A DNA stretch of 64,000 bases from Parasulfuritortus sp049322515 (GTDB lineage: Bacteria > Pseudomonadota > Gammaproteobacteria > Burkholderiales > Thiobacillaceae): NCBI GenBank assembly GCA_049322515.1, contig JBMOQW010000017.1:13647-77646 (forward strand). Reading direction: 5' to 3'. Shown piece by piece: positions 17,126-26,913 of this stretch (position 1 is its first letter; the number at the start of each line of letters is the position of its first letter). Position numbers and translations under genes: made by a program. Under the pieces are notes generated by a model. It had not been told where the DNA came from and made no database searches. It was given only the letters and a program-made list of their open reading frames with translations.

Positions 17126-17389
17126 TCAGGCCATCGCCTTGATCTGGGCGGACAGTCGGCTCTTCTGGCGGGCGGCCTTGTTCTTGTGCACGATCTTCTT
17201 GTCGGCGATGCTGTCCATGGTGCTCATCGACAGGTTCAAGGCGGCCTGGGCGGCGGTCTTGTCACCGGCCAGGATGGCCTTGCGCACCTTCTTGACGGCG
17301 GTGCGGTACTCGGAACGCTGAGCCATGTTGCGCTCGCGCTGGACGTCGTTCTGGCGGGCGCGCTTGCGCGCCTGGGCGGTGTTGGCCAT
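17126..17389 (-). CDS. rpsT: 30S ribosomal protein S20
   Basis: An 87-residue basic ribosomal protein beginning MANTAQARKRARQ, the standard S20 N-terminus, with the conserved VKKVRKAI and MDSIADKKIVHKNKAARQKSRL stretches. It binds 16S rRNA in the 30S subunit. The start at 17389 is preceded by TAGGAGTTGCCGA-type ribosome-site sequence. It is divergent from murJ, a pairing widespread in proteobacteria. Confidence 0.97.
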   Translation of the reverse strand: MANTAQARKRARQNDVQRERNMAQRSEYRTAVKKVRKAILAGDKTAAQAALNLSMSTMDSIADKKIVHKNKAARQKSRLSAQIKAMA

Positions 17390-17468
17390 TCGGCAACTCC
17401 TAAAATCGGGTGAATGCGGAAAGCCGGGCATCATACCCATATCGGAATTGCAAGGCAAGTCAAGTAAC

Positions 17469-19010
17469 ATGCCGGCCATGAACCTGCTCAAAGCCCTCGC
17501 CGGGATCAGCGCGATGACCCTGCTCTCGCGCATCCTCGGCTTCGTCCGCGACGCCATCATTGCCCGCGTCTTCGGGGCCGGGATCGCCACCGATGCCTTC
17601 GTGGTCGCCTTCAAGCTGCCCAACCTGCTCCGCCGCCTGTTCGCCGAGGGTGCGTTCTCGCAGGCCTTCGTGCCGATCCTGGCGGAATACAAGAACCAGC
17701 GCGGCGAGGCCGCCACCCGGCAATTGATCAGCCGGGTCGCCACCTTGCTGTTCGTGATCCTGATGGGCGTGGCTGCCCTGGCCATGGTCGCGGCACCGCT
17801 CATCGTCATGGTCTCCGCGCCGGGCTTCTCCGCCGTTCCGGACAAGTTCGCCCTGACGGTGAGCCTGACCCGCATCGTGTTTCCGTATCTGGTCTTCATC
17901 TCCCTGGTGGCCCTGGCCGGCGGCATCCTCAACACCTGGAGCCGCTTTCAGATTCCCGCCTTCACGCCGGTCTTGCTCAACATCTCGATGATCCTGGCCG
18001 CCGCCCTGGCCGCGCCCTACTTCGATCCCCCCGTCCTGGCCCTCGGCTGGGGCGCTTTCCTGGGCGGCATGTTGCAACTGTCGATCCAGATTCCCGCCCT
18101 ACGCAGGATCGGCATGCTGCCGCGCTGGGACTGGGCACCACGTGACGAAGGCGTGCGCCGGGTCCTGAAACTGATGGGGCCGGCCGCGCTGGGTGTCTCG
18201 GTGGCCCAGCTGTCGATCATCATCAACACCATCCTGGCGTCCTTCCTGGATACCGGCAGCGTGTCCTGGCTGTACTACGCCGACCGCCTGATGGAATTTC
18301 CCACCGGCATGCTCGGGGTCGCGCTCGGCACCCTGCTCCTGCCATCCCTGGCCAAGCACCACGCGGACAACGACCCGGTCGAGTACTCCCGCCTGCTCGA
18401 CTGGGGCTTGCGCCTCACCCTCCTGCTCGCGGCCCCGGCGGCGGTGGCCCTGGGCCTCCTCGCGGTCCCGCTGATCGCCACCCTGTTCCACTACGGCCAG
18501 TTCAGCGTCCACGACGTCGAGATGACCCGCCAGGCACTGGTCGCCTATGCGGTCGGGCTGGTCGGCCTGATCCTGGTCAAGGTGCTGGCGCCTGGCTTCT
18601 ACGCCCGGCAAAACATCCGCACCCCGGTCAAGATCGCGCTGTTCACCCTGTTCGCCACCCAGGCCATGAACCTGGCCTTCATCTGGCACTTGAAACATGC
18701 CGGCCTGGCCCTGGCCATCGGGCTCGGCGCCTGCCTGAACGCCGGCATCCTCTATTACCACCTGCGACGCCAGGCCATCTTCCAGCCGCAACCCGGCTGG
18801 CCCAGGTTCCTGGCCAAATTGGTCCTGGCCCTGGGCGTCATGGCCGTCGGCCTCTGGTTCGGCCGCCTCGACGATGCCCGCTGGCTGGTTTATGGCGCGA
18901 GCGAGCGGGTCCTGCACCTGGGCTTCCTGGTCGTGGGAGGAGCCCTGATCTATTTCACCAGCCTCGGCCTGTTGGGTTTTCGGCTTCGCGATTTCCGGCG
19001 TCGCGGTTAA
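17469..19010 (+). CDS. murJ: Lipid II flippase MurJ
   Basis: A polytopic inner-membrane protein of 513 residues in the MurJ/MviN family, which flips lipid II for peptidoglycan synthesis. The conserved N-terminal SRILGFVRDAIIARVFG is present, followed by FKLPNLLRRLFAEGAFSQAFVP, carrying the Arg residues needed for function. About 14 hydrophobic helices fit the family. Two in-frame starts are possible (17469 MPAMNLL, 17478 MNLL); neither has a good ribosome site, and homologues usually begin at MNLLKAL. It diverges from rpsT. Confidence 0.95.
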   Translation: MPAMNLLKALAGISAMTLLSRILGFVRDAIIARVFGAGIATDAFVVAFKLPNLLRRLFAEGAFSQAFVPILAEYKNQRGEAATRQLISRVATLLFVILMGVAALAMVAAPLIVMVSAPGFSAVPDKFALTVSLTRIVFPYLVFISLVALAGGILNTWSRFQIPAFTPVLLNISMILAAALAAPYFDPPVLALGWGAFLGGMLQLSIQIPALRRIGMLPRWDWAPRDEGVRRVLKLMGPAALGVSVAQLSIIINTILASFLDTGSVSWLYYADRLMEFPTGMLGVALGTLLLPSLAKHHADNDPVEYSRLLDWGLRLTLLLAAPAAVALGLLAVPLIATLFHYGQFSVHDVEMTRQALVAYAVGLVGLILVKVLAPGFYARQNIRTPVKIALFTLFATQAMNLAFIWHLKHAGLALAIGLGACLNAGILYYHLRRQAIFQPQPGWPRFLAKLVLALGVMAVGLWFGRLDDARWLVYGASERVLHLGFLVVGGALIYFTSLGLLGFRLRDFRRRG

Positions 19011-19092
19011 GCACTCCGTCAAGGAGGGTTTTGGCCTATCATTGCCCGCAGACGGCCCAGATCCCGCCGTCAAGAACCACGGGAGCGCCCGC

Positions 19093-22017
19093 ATGAAGTT
19101 GGTCCATAAAGTCTGGCTGGGCATCGGCATTGCCCTCCTCACCACGCTGCTGTCGGTGGCCTGGTTCGGCTACCAATTCACGCAACGCAACATCGAGGCT
19201 TCGCTCCTGACCGAGGGCCGCACCCTGTCCTCGGTGATCATGGCGGTGCGACGCACCTACCAGCAGCAGTTCCTGGAAAGTGGCGTGCCCCTCAACGAGC
19301 ACACCGTGGGATTCCTGCCGGCCCATGCCATGCCGCGCATCGCGCAACAGTTCCAGGAGTTCGACCACCGTGGCGTGCGCTTCAACAACGTCAGCGACCG
19401 CGCCCGCAACCCGGCCAACCAGGCCGATCCGGTCGAGATGGCGGCCATCCGCCATTTCCGTGACCACCCCAAGGACAAGGAACGCCTGGTGCCGTTTCGC
19501 GACGCGAGCGGGCAGGACTATTTCCATTATTCGACACCGATCTGGGTCGAAGCCTATTGCCTGGCCTGCCACGGTGACCCCAAGGACGCGCCCGCCGCCA
19601 TCCAGGCGCGCTATCAGACCGCCTGGGGTTACCAGCTGGGGGAACTGCGCGGCATCCTGAGTGTGAAGATGCCGGCCTCGGACACCCGCGACCGCATTCT
19701 TGGCCTCTGGTGGCGCGAGCAAGGCATCCATCTCGCCGCCGCACTGCTGTCACTGCTCACCGGCGGCCTGCTGGTGCATTTTCTGGTGGTGCGCAAGCTG
19801 ACCGCCTTCCGGGCCGGCGCCCGCCGCCTCGCCGCCGGCGATTACACCTGGCGTTTCCAGGAACGGGGCGAGGACGAAACCGCCGACCTGGCCAGGAGCC
19901 TGAACGAGATGGCGCGCACCATCCAGGACTCCCAGCACGGCATGCGCCTGGCCGCCAGCGTGTTCAGCCATGCCCTGGATGGCATCATCATCACCGATGC
20001 CAAGGGCGTCATCATCGACGCCAACCCGGCCTTTTCCCGCATCACCGGCTACAGCCGCGAGGAAGCGATCGGGCGCACGCCCGCCCTGCTCGCCTCGGGC
20101 CGCCATGACGCCAGTTTCTACGCCAACATGTGGCACGCCATCCAGGAACAGGGCGTCTGGTCGGGAGAAATCTGGAACCGGCGCAAGAACGGTGAAATCT
20201 ATCCCGAACGCCTGTCCATCACCGCCGTGCTGGACGCGCAAAGCCGGCTCACCCATTTCGTCGGCGTGTTCTCCGACATCAGCGTGATCAAGCACCAGGA
20301 AGCCCAGCTCGTTCACCTGGCCCAGCACGACCCGCTGACCGGCCTGCCCAACCGCGCCCTGCTCGCCGACCGCATTCGCCAGGCCATCCATGCCGCGCGC
20401 CGCAACGGCAGCCTGCTCGCCGTCTGCTACCTGGACCTGGACGGCTTCAAGCCGGTCAACGACCAGCACGGCCACGAAGTGGGCGACCGGCTGCTGGTGG
20501 AAATGTCGCGCCGGATGCAAGCGGCCTTGCGCGCTGACGATACGGTGGCACGCCTGGGCGGTGACGAATTCGTGTTCCTGTTGCAAGGCCTGCGCAGCAG
20601 TGCCGAATGCGAAGCCTCGCTCGGCCGGTTGCTGGTCTCGATCGCCCAGCCGGTGCTGCTGGTCGACCCGCCCATCAGCCTGTCGGCCAGTATTGGCGTC
20701 AGCCTCTATCCGAGCGACGACCAGAATCCCGACGCCCTGCTACGCCAGGCCGACCAGGCCATGTACGCGGCCAAACAGGCCGGCCGTAACCGCTATGTCT
20801 TCTACGATCTGGATGGCGACCGCCAGGTCCGCAGCCACCGGGAAACCCGCGAGCGCATCCGCCAGGCCCTCACCCAGGGCGAATTCGTCCTGCACTACCA
20901 GCCGGAAATCAACATGCGGACCGGCGCGCTGGTCGGCGCCGAGGCCCTGATCCGCTGGCAACACCCGGAGCGTGGCCTGCTCCTGCCGCGCGATTTCCTG
21001 CCGGTGATCGAAAACAGCGACCTCGACCACGCCCTCGGCGAATGGGTGCTCGACCAGGCCCTGAACCAGCTCTCGGACTGGCACGCACAAGGCCTCGACA
21101 TCTCGGTCAGCGTCAACGTCAGCGCCCACCACCTCCAGCACAGCGACTTTGCCGGTCGCCTGCAAGCCCGCCTCGCCCAGTACCCGGGCCTGGCCAAGGG
21201 CAGTCTGGTGCTAGAAATCCTGGAAAACGCCGCCCTGGAAGATCTGGCCCGCGTGTCCGAGGTCATCCATACCTGCCAGAAGCTCGGCAGCCATTTCGCC
21301 CTGGACGACTTCGGCACCGGCTACTCCTCGCTCACCCACCTCAAGCGGCTGCCCGTGCAATCGCTCAAGATCGACCAGAGCTTCATCCACGACATGCTGC
21401 GCGACCCCGAGGACCTGGCCATCGTCGAAGGCGTCATCGCCCTGGCCGAAGCCTTTGACCGGGAGGTCATCGCCGAAGGCGTGGACAGCCTGGAGGCCGG
21501 CCTGTTACTGATGCAGCTCGGTTGCCAGGTGGCTCAGGGCTACATCATCTCGCGCCCCCTGCCGGGCGACGAAATGCTCGCCTGGGCGGGCAAATGGCAG
21601 GCGCCCGATGCCTGGAGCGAGGAGAACTTCCGCTATTGGCGCAAGGAAGATTTCGCCCTCCTGCTGGCGCAGTACCACCACCGCGAGTGGATCGACAACC
21701 TGGCCGACCGCATCGAAGGCGCCGAGGCCGTTGGCCCGCTCATGCTGGACAGCGAATCGTGCCGATTCGGACGCTGGTACCAGGGATCCGGGCGTATCCG
21801 CTATGGCCACCTGGAAGAATTCGCGGCGCTCGATGCCAGCCACGTCCAGGCCCACGCACTGGGTGCCGAACTGTTGGCACTGCTGCGCGACAACCGGGCC
21901 GCCGAAGCGCGCGCCCGGTTGCCCGAGCTGTTCGCCGCGCGCGACCAGCTACTGGATCGGCTGCACCAACTCCAGACCCGCGTGCTCAGCGACCAGGGCC
22001 ATCCTGCCCCCGGTTGA
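19093..22017 (+). CDS. Haem-sensor (DUF3365) PAS-GGDEF-EAL-CZB protein
   Basis: A 974-residue membrane signalling protein. Order: TM helix (about 8-28), periplasmic DUF3365/Tll0287-like domain with a c-type haem motif CLACH near residue 158, second TM helix (about 215-235), HAMP, PAS (IIITDAKGVIIDANPAF), GGDEF with intact LGGDEF and an upstream RADD I-site, EAL with EALIRW, DDFGTGYS and AEGVD, and a C-terminal CZB zinc-binding domain (SCRFGRWYQGSG plus flanking His). It should make or degrade cyclic di-GMP in response to redox, ligand or zinc/oxidant signals. Start supported by GGGAG. It sits between murJ and ribF, breaking the usual order. Confidence 0.9.
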   Translation: MKLVHKVWLGIGIALLTTLLSVAWFGYQFTQRNIEASLLTEGRTLSSVIMAVRRTYQQQFLESGVPLNEHTVGFLPAHAMPRIAQQFQEFDHRGVRFNNVSDRARNPANQADPVEMAAIRHFRDHPKDKERLVPFRDASGQDYFHYSTPIWVEAYCLACHGDPKDAPAAIQARYQTAWGYQLGELRGILSVKMPASDTRDRILGLWWREQGIHLAAALLSLLTGGLLVHFLVVRKLTAFRAGARRLAAGDYTWRFQERGEDETADLARSLNEMARTIQDSQHGMRLAASVFSHALDGIIITDAKGVIIDANPAFSRITGYSREEAIGRTPALLASGRHDASFYANMWHAIQEQGVWSGEIWNRRKNGEIYPERLSITAVLDAQSRLTHFVGVFSDISVIKHQEAQLVHLAQHDPLTGLPNRALLADRIRQAIHAARRNGSLLAVCYLDLDGFKPVNDQHGHEVGDRLLVEMSRRMQAALRADDTVARLGGDEFVFLLQGLRSSAECEASLGRLLVSIAQPVLLVDPPISLSASIGVSLYPSDDQNPDALLRQADQAMYAAKQAGRNRYVFYDLDGDRQVRSHRETRERIRQALTQGEFVLHYQPEINMRTGALVGAEALIRWQHPERGLLLPRDFLPVIENSDLDHALGEWVLDQALNQLSDWHAQGLDISVSVNVSAHHLQHSDFAGRLQARLAQYPGLAKGSLVLEILENAALEDLARVSEVIHTCQKLGSHFALDDFGTGYSSLTHLKRLPVQSLKIDQSFIHDMLRDPEDLAIVEGVIALAEAFDREVIAEGVDSLEAGLLLMQLGCQVAQGYIISRPLPGDEMLAWAGKWQAPDAWSEENFRYWRKEDFALLLAQYHHREWIDNLADRIEGAEAVGPLMLDSESCRFGRWYQGSGRIRYGHLEEFAALDASHVQAHALGAELLALLRDNRAAEARARLPELFAARDQLLDRLHQLQTRVLSDQGHPAPG

Positions 22018-22066
22018 AGGCCCGTCCGGCGCCATGCATAGACCGGGCCCGGCCCGCCCGGATAAA

Positions 22067-22087
22067 ATCTGTTTTTTTAAAACAGAT
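22067..22087 (+). terminator. AT-rich hairpin before ribF
   Basis: ATCTGTTTT and AAAACAGAT form perfect 9-bp arms around TTT, ending 5 bp before the ribF ATG. It may terminate the upstream signalling gene or shape ribF translation, because it occupies the place of a ribosome site. Confidence 0.4.
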
Positions 22088-22092
22088 ACTCG

Positions 22093-23013
22093 ATGCGCAT
22101 CAGCCATGGCTGGCCCCATGCCAGCCGTCCCAGCGCCGTCACCATCGGCAATTTCGATGGCGTCCATCTCGGCCACCAGGCCATGCTGGCGCGCCTGGCC
22201 GCGCGCGCCGCATCGGTGGGCGGCTTGCCCACGGTGCTGACCTTCGAGCCACATCCCCGGGAAATCTTCACCCCCCAGGACGCGCCCACCCGGCTCACCA
22301 GCCTGCGTGAGAAGCTGGAAATCCTGAAGGGCCTGGGCGTCGGTCGGGTCCATGTCTGCCGCTTCAGCAAGGAGTTTGCCGCCCTGAGCCCGGACGATTT
22401 CGTGCGCCGCATCCTGGTCGACGGCCTCAAGGCCCGCTACGTGCTGGTCGGCGATGACTTTCGCTTCGGCGCCCGGCGGGCCGGCGATTTCGATTCGTTA
22501 TTGGTCTACGGCGAGCAGTTCGGCTTCCAGGCCGAAGCCATGCATACCGTCGAAGCCGCCGGCCGGCGCGCTTCGTCCACCGCCGTGCGCGAGGCTCTGG
22601 CGGCCGGCGACATGGCCACCGCCGCGCAATTGCTCGGGCGCCTGTATTCGATCTCCGGCCGGGTGGTGGGTGGCGACCAGCTCGGTCGCAAGATCGGCTA
22701 TCCGACCGCGAACATTCTCCTGAAGCACAATCGGCCGCCGCTCAAGGGCGTCTTCGCGGTGCGCGTGCAAGGCCTCGCCACGCCGGACTGGCCTGGCGTC
22801 GCCAACCTGGGCACCCGGCCGTCGGTGCGACCGGACGGCAAGCCGACCCTGGAAGTGCATCTGTTCGATCTCGACCGCAACCTGTATGGCCAGCACCTGC
22901 GGGTGGAATTTCTGCACAAACTGCGCGACGAGGCGAAATTTTCCTCGTTCGACGCGCTGGTGGCGCAGATCGACAAGGATGCCAGGCAGGCACGGGAGTT
23001 GTTGAATGTTTGA
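22093..23013 (+). CDS. ribF: Riboflavin kinase / FAD synthetase
   Basis: A bifunctional enzyme of 306 residues that converts riboflavin to FMN and FAD. The N-terminal adenylyltransferase domain shows TIGNFDGVHLGHQ and the FRFGARRAGDF motif; the C-terminal kinase domain shows GRKIGYPTANI (about residue 200) and GVFAVRV, with TLEVHLFDLDRNLYG. Length and order are normal. In most betaproteobacteria ribF is directly followed by ileS, but here a 0.65-kb region with inverted repeats intervenes. Confidence 0.95.
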   Translation: MRISHGWPHASRPSAVTIGNFDGVHLGHQAMLARLAARAASVGGLPTVLTFEPHPREIFTPQDAPTRLTSLREKLEILKGLGVGRVHVCRFSKEFAALSPDDFVRRILVDGLKARYVLVGDDFRFGARRAGDFDSLLVYGEQFGFQAEAMHTVEAAGRRASSTAVREALAAGDMATAAQLLGRLYSISGRVVGGDQLGRKIGYPTANILLKHNRPPLKGVFAVRVQGLATPDWPGVANLGTRPSVRPDGKPTLEVHLFDLDRNLYGQHLRVEFLHKLRDEAKFSSFDALVAQIDKDARQARELLNV

Positions 23014-23070
23014 GCGTGGTTTGGGGGCGGAGGCCTTAAGCCTGTCTTGTGGTTCTTTGCTACCGCCATT

Positions 23071-23603
23071 GGCCGGGGGCGCCCGGCAAGCGCCTCACTT
23101 TCTTTGCTTGTGCAAAGAAAGTAAGCAAAGAAAGCACACCCCCTTCCGTCGAAACCCCGCGCATTTCACTGTCGCGCTGGCGGCGAAAGAACTCGCTTCG
23201 CTCAAACACTTTCGCCGGCCTTCGGCTCCCCAGCGTGACAGCGAAATACGCGGCTCCGTCAGAGGGGATTGGAAATGCGTCACAGCGCCAAGCACTTCAT
23301 TCTTTCGCCCCCTTGGCGAAATGCACACATACCCCTCTCCCCCAGCCCCTCCCCCTCCAGGGGGGAGGGGTGCACGGCAGTGCGGGTGGGGGTGGGGCTT
23401 CGTCCCCTCTGAGCCGCCAATTTTTCCGGTGTCGTTCGGGGGCAGTCGGCGAGTATGTCTGAGGCCGAAGGCCGAGTTACGCAGCCGCCCGAACGGCGCC
23501 GGAAAAATTGGGGACCCGCAGGGCGGCGAAGCGGGGTGTGCTTTCTTTGCTTACTTTCTTTGCACAAGCAAAGAAAGTAAGGCGCCGCCGGGCGCCCCCG
23601 GCC
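23071..23603. repeat. Mosaic of nested inverted repeats between ribF and ileS
   Basis: Arms of about 71 bp at 23071-23141 and 23533-23603 are inverted copies with only a few differences; both contain the CTTTCTTTGCTTGTGCAAAG-type core. Inside are two more inverted pairs: one starting CCGCGCATTTCACTGTC near 23157-23180, mirrored near 23220-23250, and one starting CCAATTTTTCCGG near 23418, mirrored near 23485-23515. Translated, the arms give the FLCLCKESKQRKH-type peptides that appear as spurious ORFs in many genomes, so the arm is probably a dispersed repeat. No transposase is present; a MITE-like or REP/BIME-like origin is likely. Confidence 0.7.
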
Positions 23604-23666
23604 AATCATGTCATCCATTACAGACTCACCCGGCTCAAGGCCACTGAAGCAAAGAAACAGACCAAA

Positions 23667-26423
23667 ATGCCCGACTACAAAGACACCCTGAACCTGCCCG
23701 ACACCCCCTTCCCCATGCGCGGCGATCTCGCCAAGCGCGAACCGGGCTGGATCAAGCAATGGCAGGACAAGAAGCTGTACGAAAAACTGCGCGCCAACGC
23801 CAAGGGGCGGCCCATCTTCGTGCTGCACGACGGCCCGCCCTACGCCAACGGCGACATCCACATCGGCCACGCGGTGAACAAGATCCTCAAGGACATCATC
23901 GTCAAGAGCGCCACCCTGGACGGCTTCGACGCGCCCTACGTGCCGGGCTGGGACTGCCACGGCCTGCCCATCGAACTGGTGGTCGAGAAGACCCACGGCA
24001 AGGACATCCCGGCCGCGCGCTTCCGCGAACTGTGCCGGGAATACGCCGCCAGCCAGGTCGAACGCCAGAAGGCCGACTTCATCCGCCTCGGCGTGCTGAG
24101 TGACTGGGACCATCCCTACCTGACCATGGACTACCGCTTCGAGGCGGACATCATCCGCGAACTCGGCAAGATCCAGGCGAACGGCCACCTCTATCTCGGG
24201 GCCAAGCCGGTGCACTGGTGCGTCGACTGCGGTTCCGCCCTGGCCGAGGCGGAGGTGGAATACGAGGACAAGACCTCCCCCGCCATCGACGTCGCCTTCC
24301 CGGTCGCCGACTGCGCCGACCTGGCCGCCCGCCTCGGCCTGCCCGCGAACGGCGATTGTCCGGCCTACGCGGTGATCTGGACCACCACGCCCTGGACCCT
24401 GCCGGCCAACCAGGCGGTCGCCGTGCATCCGGAATTCACCTACGACCTGGTGCGCACGCCCAAGGGCCTGCTCATCCTGGCCCGCGACCTGGCCGAATCG
24501 GCGATCCAACGTTACGGCTTCGAAGCGGTGGAAACCCTGACTCAGTGCAAGGGTGCCGCCTTGGAAGGACTCAAGCTCCACCACCCGTTCTACGACCGCC
24601 AGGTGCCGGTGATCCTGGCCGACTTCGTCAGCACCGACGCCGGTGTCGGCCTGGTCCACATCGCGCCCGGCCACGGCCACGACGACTACGTCGCCGGCCT
24701 GAAGTACGGCCTGGAGGTCTACAACCCGGTGGGCGGCGACGGCAAGTTCTACCCCGACACCCCCATCGTCGGCGGCCAGAGCATCTGGGCCGGCAACAAG
24801 ACCGTGTTGCAGGTGTTGAGCGATCACGGCCACCTGCTGGCCGAAGAAAAGATCCAGCACAGCTACCCGCATTGTTGGCGGCACAAGACGCCGATCATCT
24901 TCCGCGCCACCCGGCAGTGGTTCATTGGCATGGACAAGGAAGGCCTGCGCGCCAAAGCCATGCAGGCGGTTGCCGACACCGAGTTCTTCCCGGCCTGGGG
25001 CCGCGCCCGCCTGGAGGCGATGATGAAGAGCCGCCCGGACTGGTGCGTCTCGCGCCAGCGCAACTGGGGCGTGCCGATCACCTTCTTCATGCACAAGCAG
25101 ACCGGCGAACTGCATCCGCGCTCCCAAGAAATCCTGGAGGACGTGGCGAAGCGGGTCGAGCAGCAAGGCATCGAAGCCTGGTTCAGCCTCGACCCGGAGG
25201 CACTGCTGGGCGCCGACGCCGAGCACTACGAAAAGGCCGGCGACACCCTCGACGTCTGGTTCGACTCCGGCGTCACCCATGCCTGCCTGCTCAAGGAACG
25301 CGAGGGACTCAAGCACCCCGCCGATCTCTATCTGGAAGGCTCCGACCAGCATCGCGGCTGGTTCCAGTCATCCTTGCTGACCGGCTGCGCCACCGACGGC
25401 CACGCCCCGTACGAAGCCCTGCTGACGCACGGTTTCGTGGTCGACGGCAAGGGCATGAAGATGTCCAAGTCCAAGGGCAACGTCATCGCGCCGCAGAAGG
25501 TGTCCGACTCGCTCGGCGCGGAAATCCTCCGCCTGTGGGTGGCCAGCACCGACTACTCCGGTGAATTGTCGATCTCGGACGAGATTCTCAAGCGCGTGGT
25601 CGAGGCCTACCGGCGCATCCGCAACACCTTGCGCTTCCTGCTCGCCAACACCGCCGACTTCGAGATGGCAAACCAGGGCCTGCCGGTCGAGCAACTGCTC
25701 GAGATCGACCGCTACGCCCTGGCGCTCACCCGCGAGATGCAGGAGGCCGTGCTGGCTGACTACCGGGTCTACAGCTTCCACACCGCCGTGCAGCGCCTGC
25801 ACCACTTCTGCTCGGAAGACCTGGGCGCCTTCTATCTCGACATCCTCAAGGACCGGTTGTATACCTCAGGGGCCGACTCGCGCGCCCGGCGCGCCGCGCA
25901 GACCGCGCTCTGGCACATCGTGCAGACCCTGACCCGGTTGATGGCGCCGATCCTGTCGTTCACCGCCGAGGAAATCTGGTCGCTCAACTGCAAGAGCGAC
26001 AGCGTCTTCCTTTCGGTTTGGCACACGCTGCCGAAGCAGGCCGATGAAGCCGATGTTCTGGCCCGCTGGAACCGCTTGCGCGAACTGCGCGGCCTCGCCA
26101 CCAAGCGTATCGAGGCGCTGCGTGCGGCCGGCCAGGTCGGCTCGTCCCTGCAGGCCGACCTGACCTTCCTGGCCGAAGGGACCGACTTCGAACTGCTCGC
26201 CCGCCTGGGCGACGACCTGCGCTTCGTCGCCATCACCTCGGCCGCCCGGGTCATCCAGGCCACCGGCGAAACCCGGGTCGAGGTCAAGCCGCTCGACCAT
26301 GAGAAATGCGAACGCTGCTGGCACGTGCGCCCTGACGTCAACGCCGACCCGGCCCACCCCGGACTGTGCGGGCGGTGCGTGAGCAACCTGTATGGCGAGG
26401 GCGAACCCCGTGAATTCGCTTGA
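23667..26423 (+). CDS. ileS: Isoleucyl-tRNA synthetase
   Basis: A class I aminoacyl-tRNA synthetase of 918 residues. The HIGH-type motif is NGDIHIGHAVNK (about residue 60) and the KMSKS loop is MKMSKSKGN (about 590-600). The editing domain lies in between (WTTTPWTLPANQ), and the C-terminal zinc finger is KCERCWH...LCGRCV. The start at 23667 (MPDYKDTLN) matches homologues; the open frame further upstream runs through the repeat mosaic and is not coding. It overlaps lspA at its 3' end, in the classical ileS-lspA-fkpB-ispH cluster. Confidence 0.96.
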   Translation: MPDYKDTLNLPDTPFPMRGDLAKREPGWIKQWQDKKLYEKLRANAKGRPIFVLHDGPPYANGDIHIGHAVNKILKDIIVKSATLDGFDAPYVPGWDCHGLPIELVVEKTHGKDIPAARFRELCREYAASQVERQKADFIRLGVLSDWDHPYLTMDYRFEADIIRELGKIQANGHLYLGAKPVHWCVDCGSALAEAEVEYEDKTSPAIDVAFPVADCADLAARLGLPANGDCPAYAVIWTTTPWTLPANQAVAVHPEFTYDLVRTPKGLLILARDLAESAIQRYGFEAVETLTQCKGAALEGLKLHHPFYDRQVPVILADFVSTDAGVGLVHIAPGHGHDDYVAGLKYGLEVYNPVGGDGKFYPDTPIVGGQSIWAGNKTVLQVLSDHGHLLAEEKIQHSYPHCWRHKTPIIFRATRQWFIGMDKEGLRAKAMQAVADTEFFPAWGRARLEAMMKSRPDWCVSRQRNWGVPITFFMHKQTGELHPRSQEILEDVAKRVEQQGIEAWFSLDPEALLGADAEHYEKAGDTLDVWFDSGVTHACLLKEREGLKHPADLYLEGSDQHRGWFQSSLLTGCATDGHAPYEALLTHGFVVDGKGMKMSKSKGNVIAPQKVSDSLGAEILRLWVASTDYSGELSISDEILKRVVEAYRRIRNTLRFLLANTADFEMANQGLPVEQLLEIDRYALALTREMQEAVLADYRVYSFHTAVQRLHHFCSEDLGAFYLDILKDRLYTSGADSRARRAAQTALWHIVQTLTRLMAPILSFTAEEIWSLNCKSDSVFLSVWHTLPKQADEADVLARWNRLRELRGLATKRIEALRAAGQVGSSLQADLTFLAEGTDFELLARLGDDLRFVAITSAARVIQATGETRVEVKPLDHEKCERCWHVRPDVNADPAHPGLCGRCVSNLYGEGEPREFA

Positions 26424-26913
26424 CCCGGCGGCCCGTCTGGAGCGTGTAGACGCCCGTCACGGCCTGCGCTGGCTCTGGCTGGCCGGGCTGTGCCTGGGGC
26501 TCGACCAGATCACCAAGCTGGCCGTGGTGGCCACGCTCGCCCCCTATCAGGACGTGATCCCGGTCACCGGCTTCTTCAATCTGGTCCACGTCCACAACAC
26601 CGGGGCGGCGTTTTCCCTGCTCGCCGACCAGCCCGGCTGGCAACGCGGCTTCTTCATCGGACTCGCCCTGGTGGCCTCGGTGGTGATCGTGCATTTGCTG
26701 CGCAAGCCCGGAAAACCGATGTTCCATGCCGCACTGGCCCTGATCCTGGGCGGCGCCATGGGCAACGTGATCGACCGCGCCCTGCACGGGCACGTCATCG
26801 ACTTCCTCGACTTCTATGTCGGCACGTCCCATTGGCCGGCCTTCAACGTGGCCGACTCGGGCATCACCCTGGGCGCGGCCCTGCTGATCTGGGACGGATT
26901 CCGCAAATCATGA
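26410..26913 (+). CDS. lspA: Lipoprotein signal peptidase
   Basis: Signal peptidase II, about 167 residues with four transmembrane helices. Catalytic aspartates lie in GNVIDRALHGHVIDFLDFY and FNVADSGITLG, the family signatures, and HNTGAAFS is also present. Two starts are possible. GTG at 26410 has GAGGG eight bases upstream and is chosen; ATG at 26392 would give 173 residues with no good ribosome site. The gene overlaps ileS and its stop overlaps fkpB (ATGA). It cleaves prolipoprotein signal peptides in the inner membrane. Confidence 0.95.
   Translation: MNSLDPAARLERVDARHGLRWLWLAGLCLGLDQITKLAVVATLAPYQDVIPVTGFFNLVHVHNTGAAFSLLADQPGWQRGFFIGLALVASVVIVHLLRKPGKPMFHAALALILGGAMGNVIDRALHGHVIDFLDFYVGTSHWPAFNVADSGITLGAALLIWDGFRKS

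Noticed and set aside
23006..23647. Frames encoding FLCLCKESKQRKH-like peptides near ribF and ileS
   Set aside because: Products of the inverted repeat arms; the same peptide occurs in opposite directions at both arms, so it is a repeat artefact.
23280..25352. 690-codon minus-strand frame opposite ileS
   Set aside because: Antisense of isoleucyl-tRNA synthetase; no motif, and it runs into the repeat mosaic.
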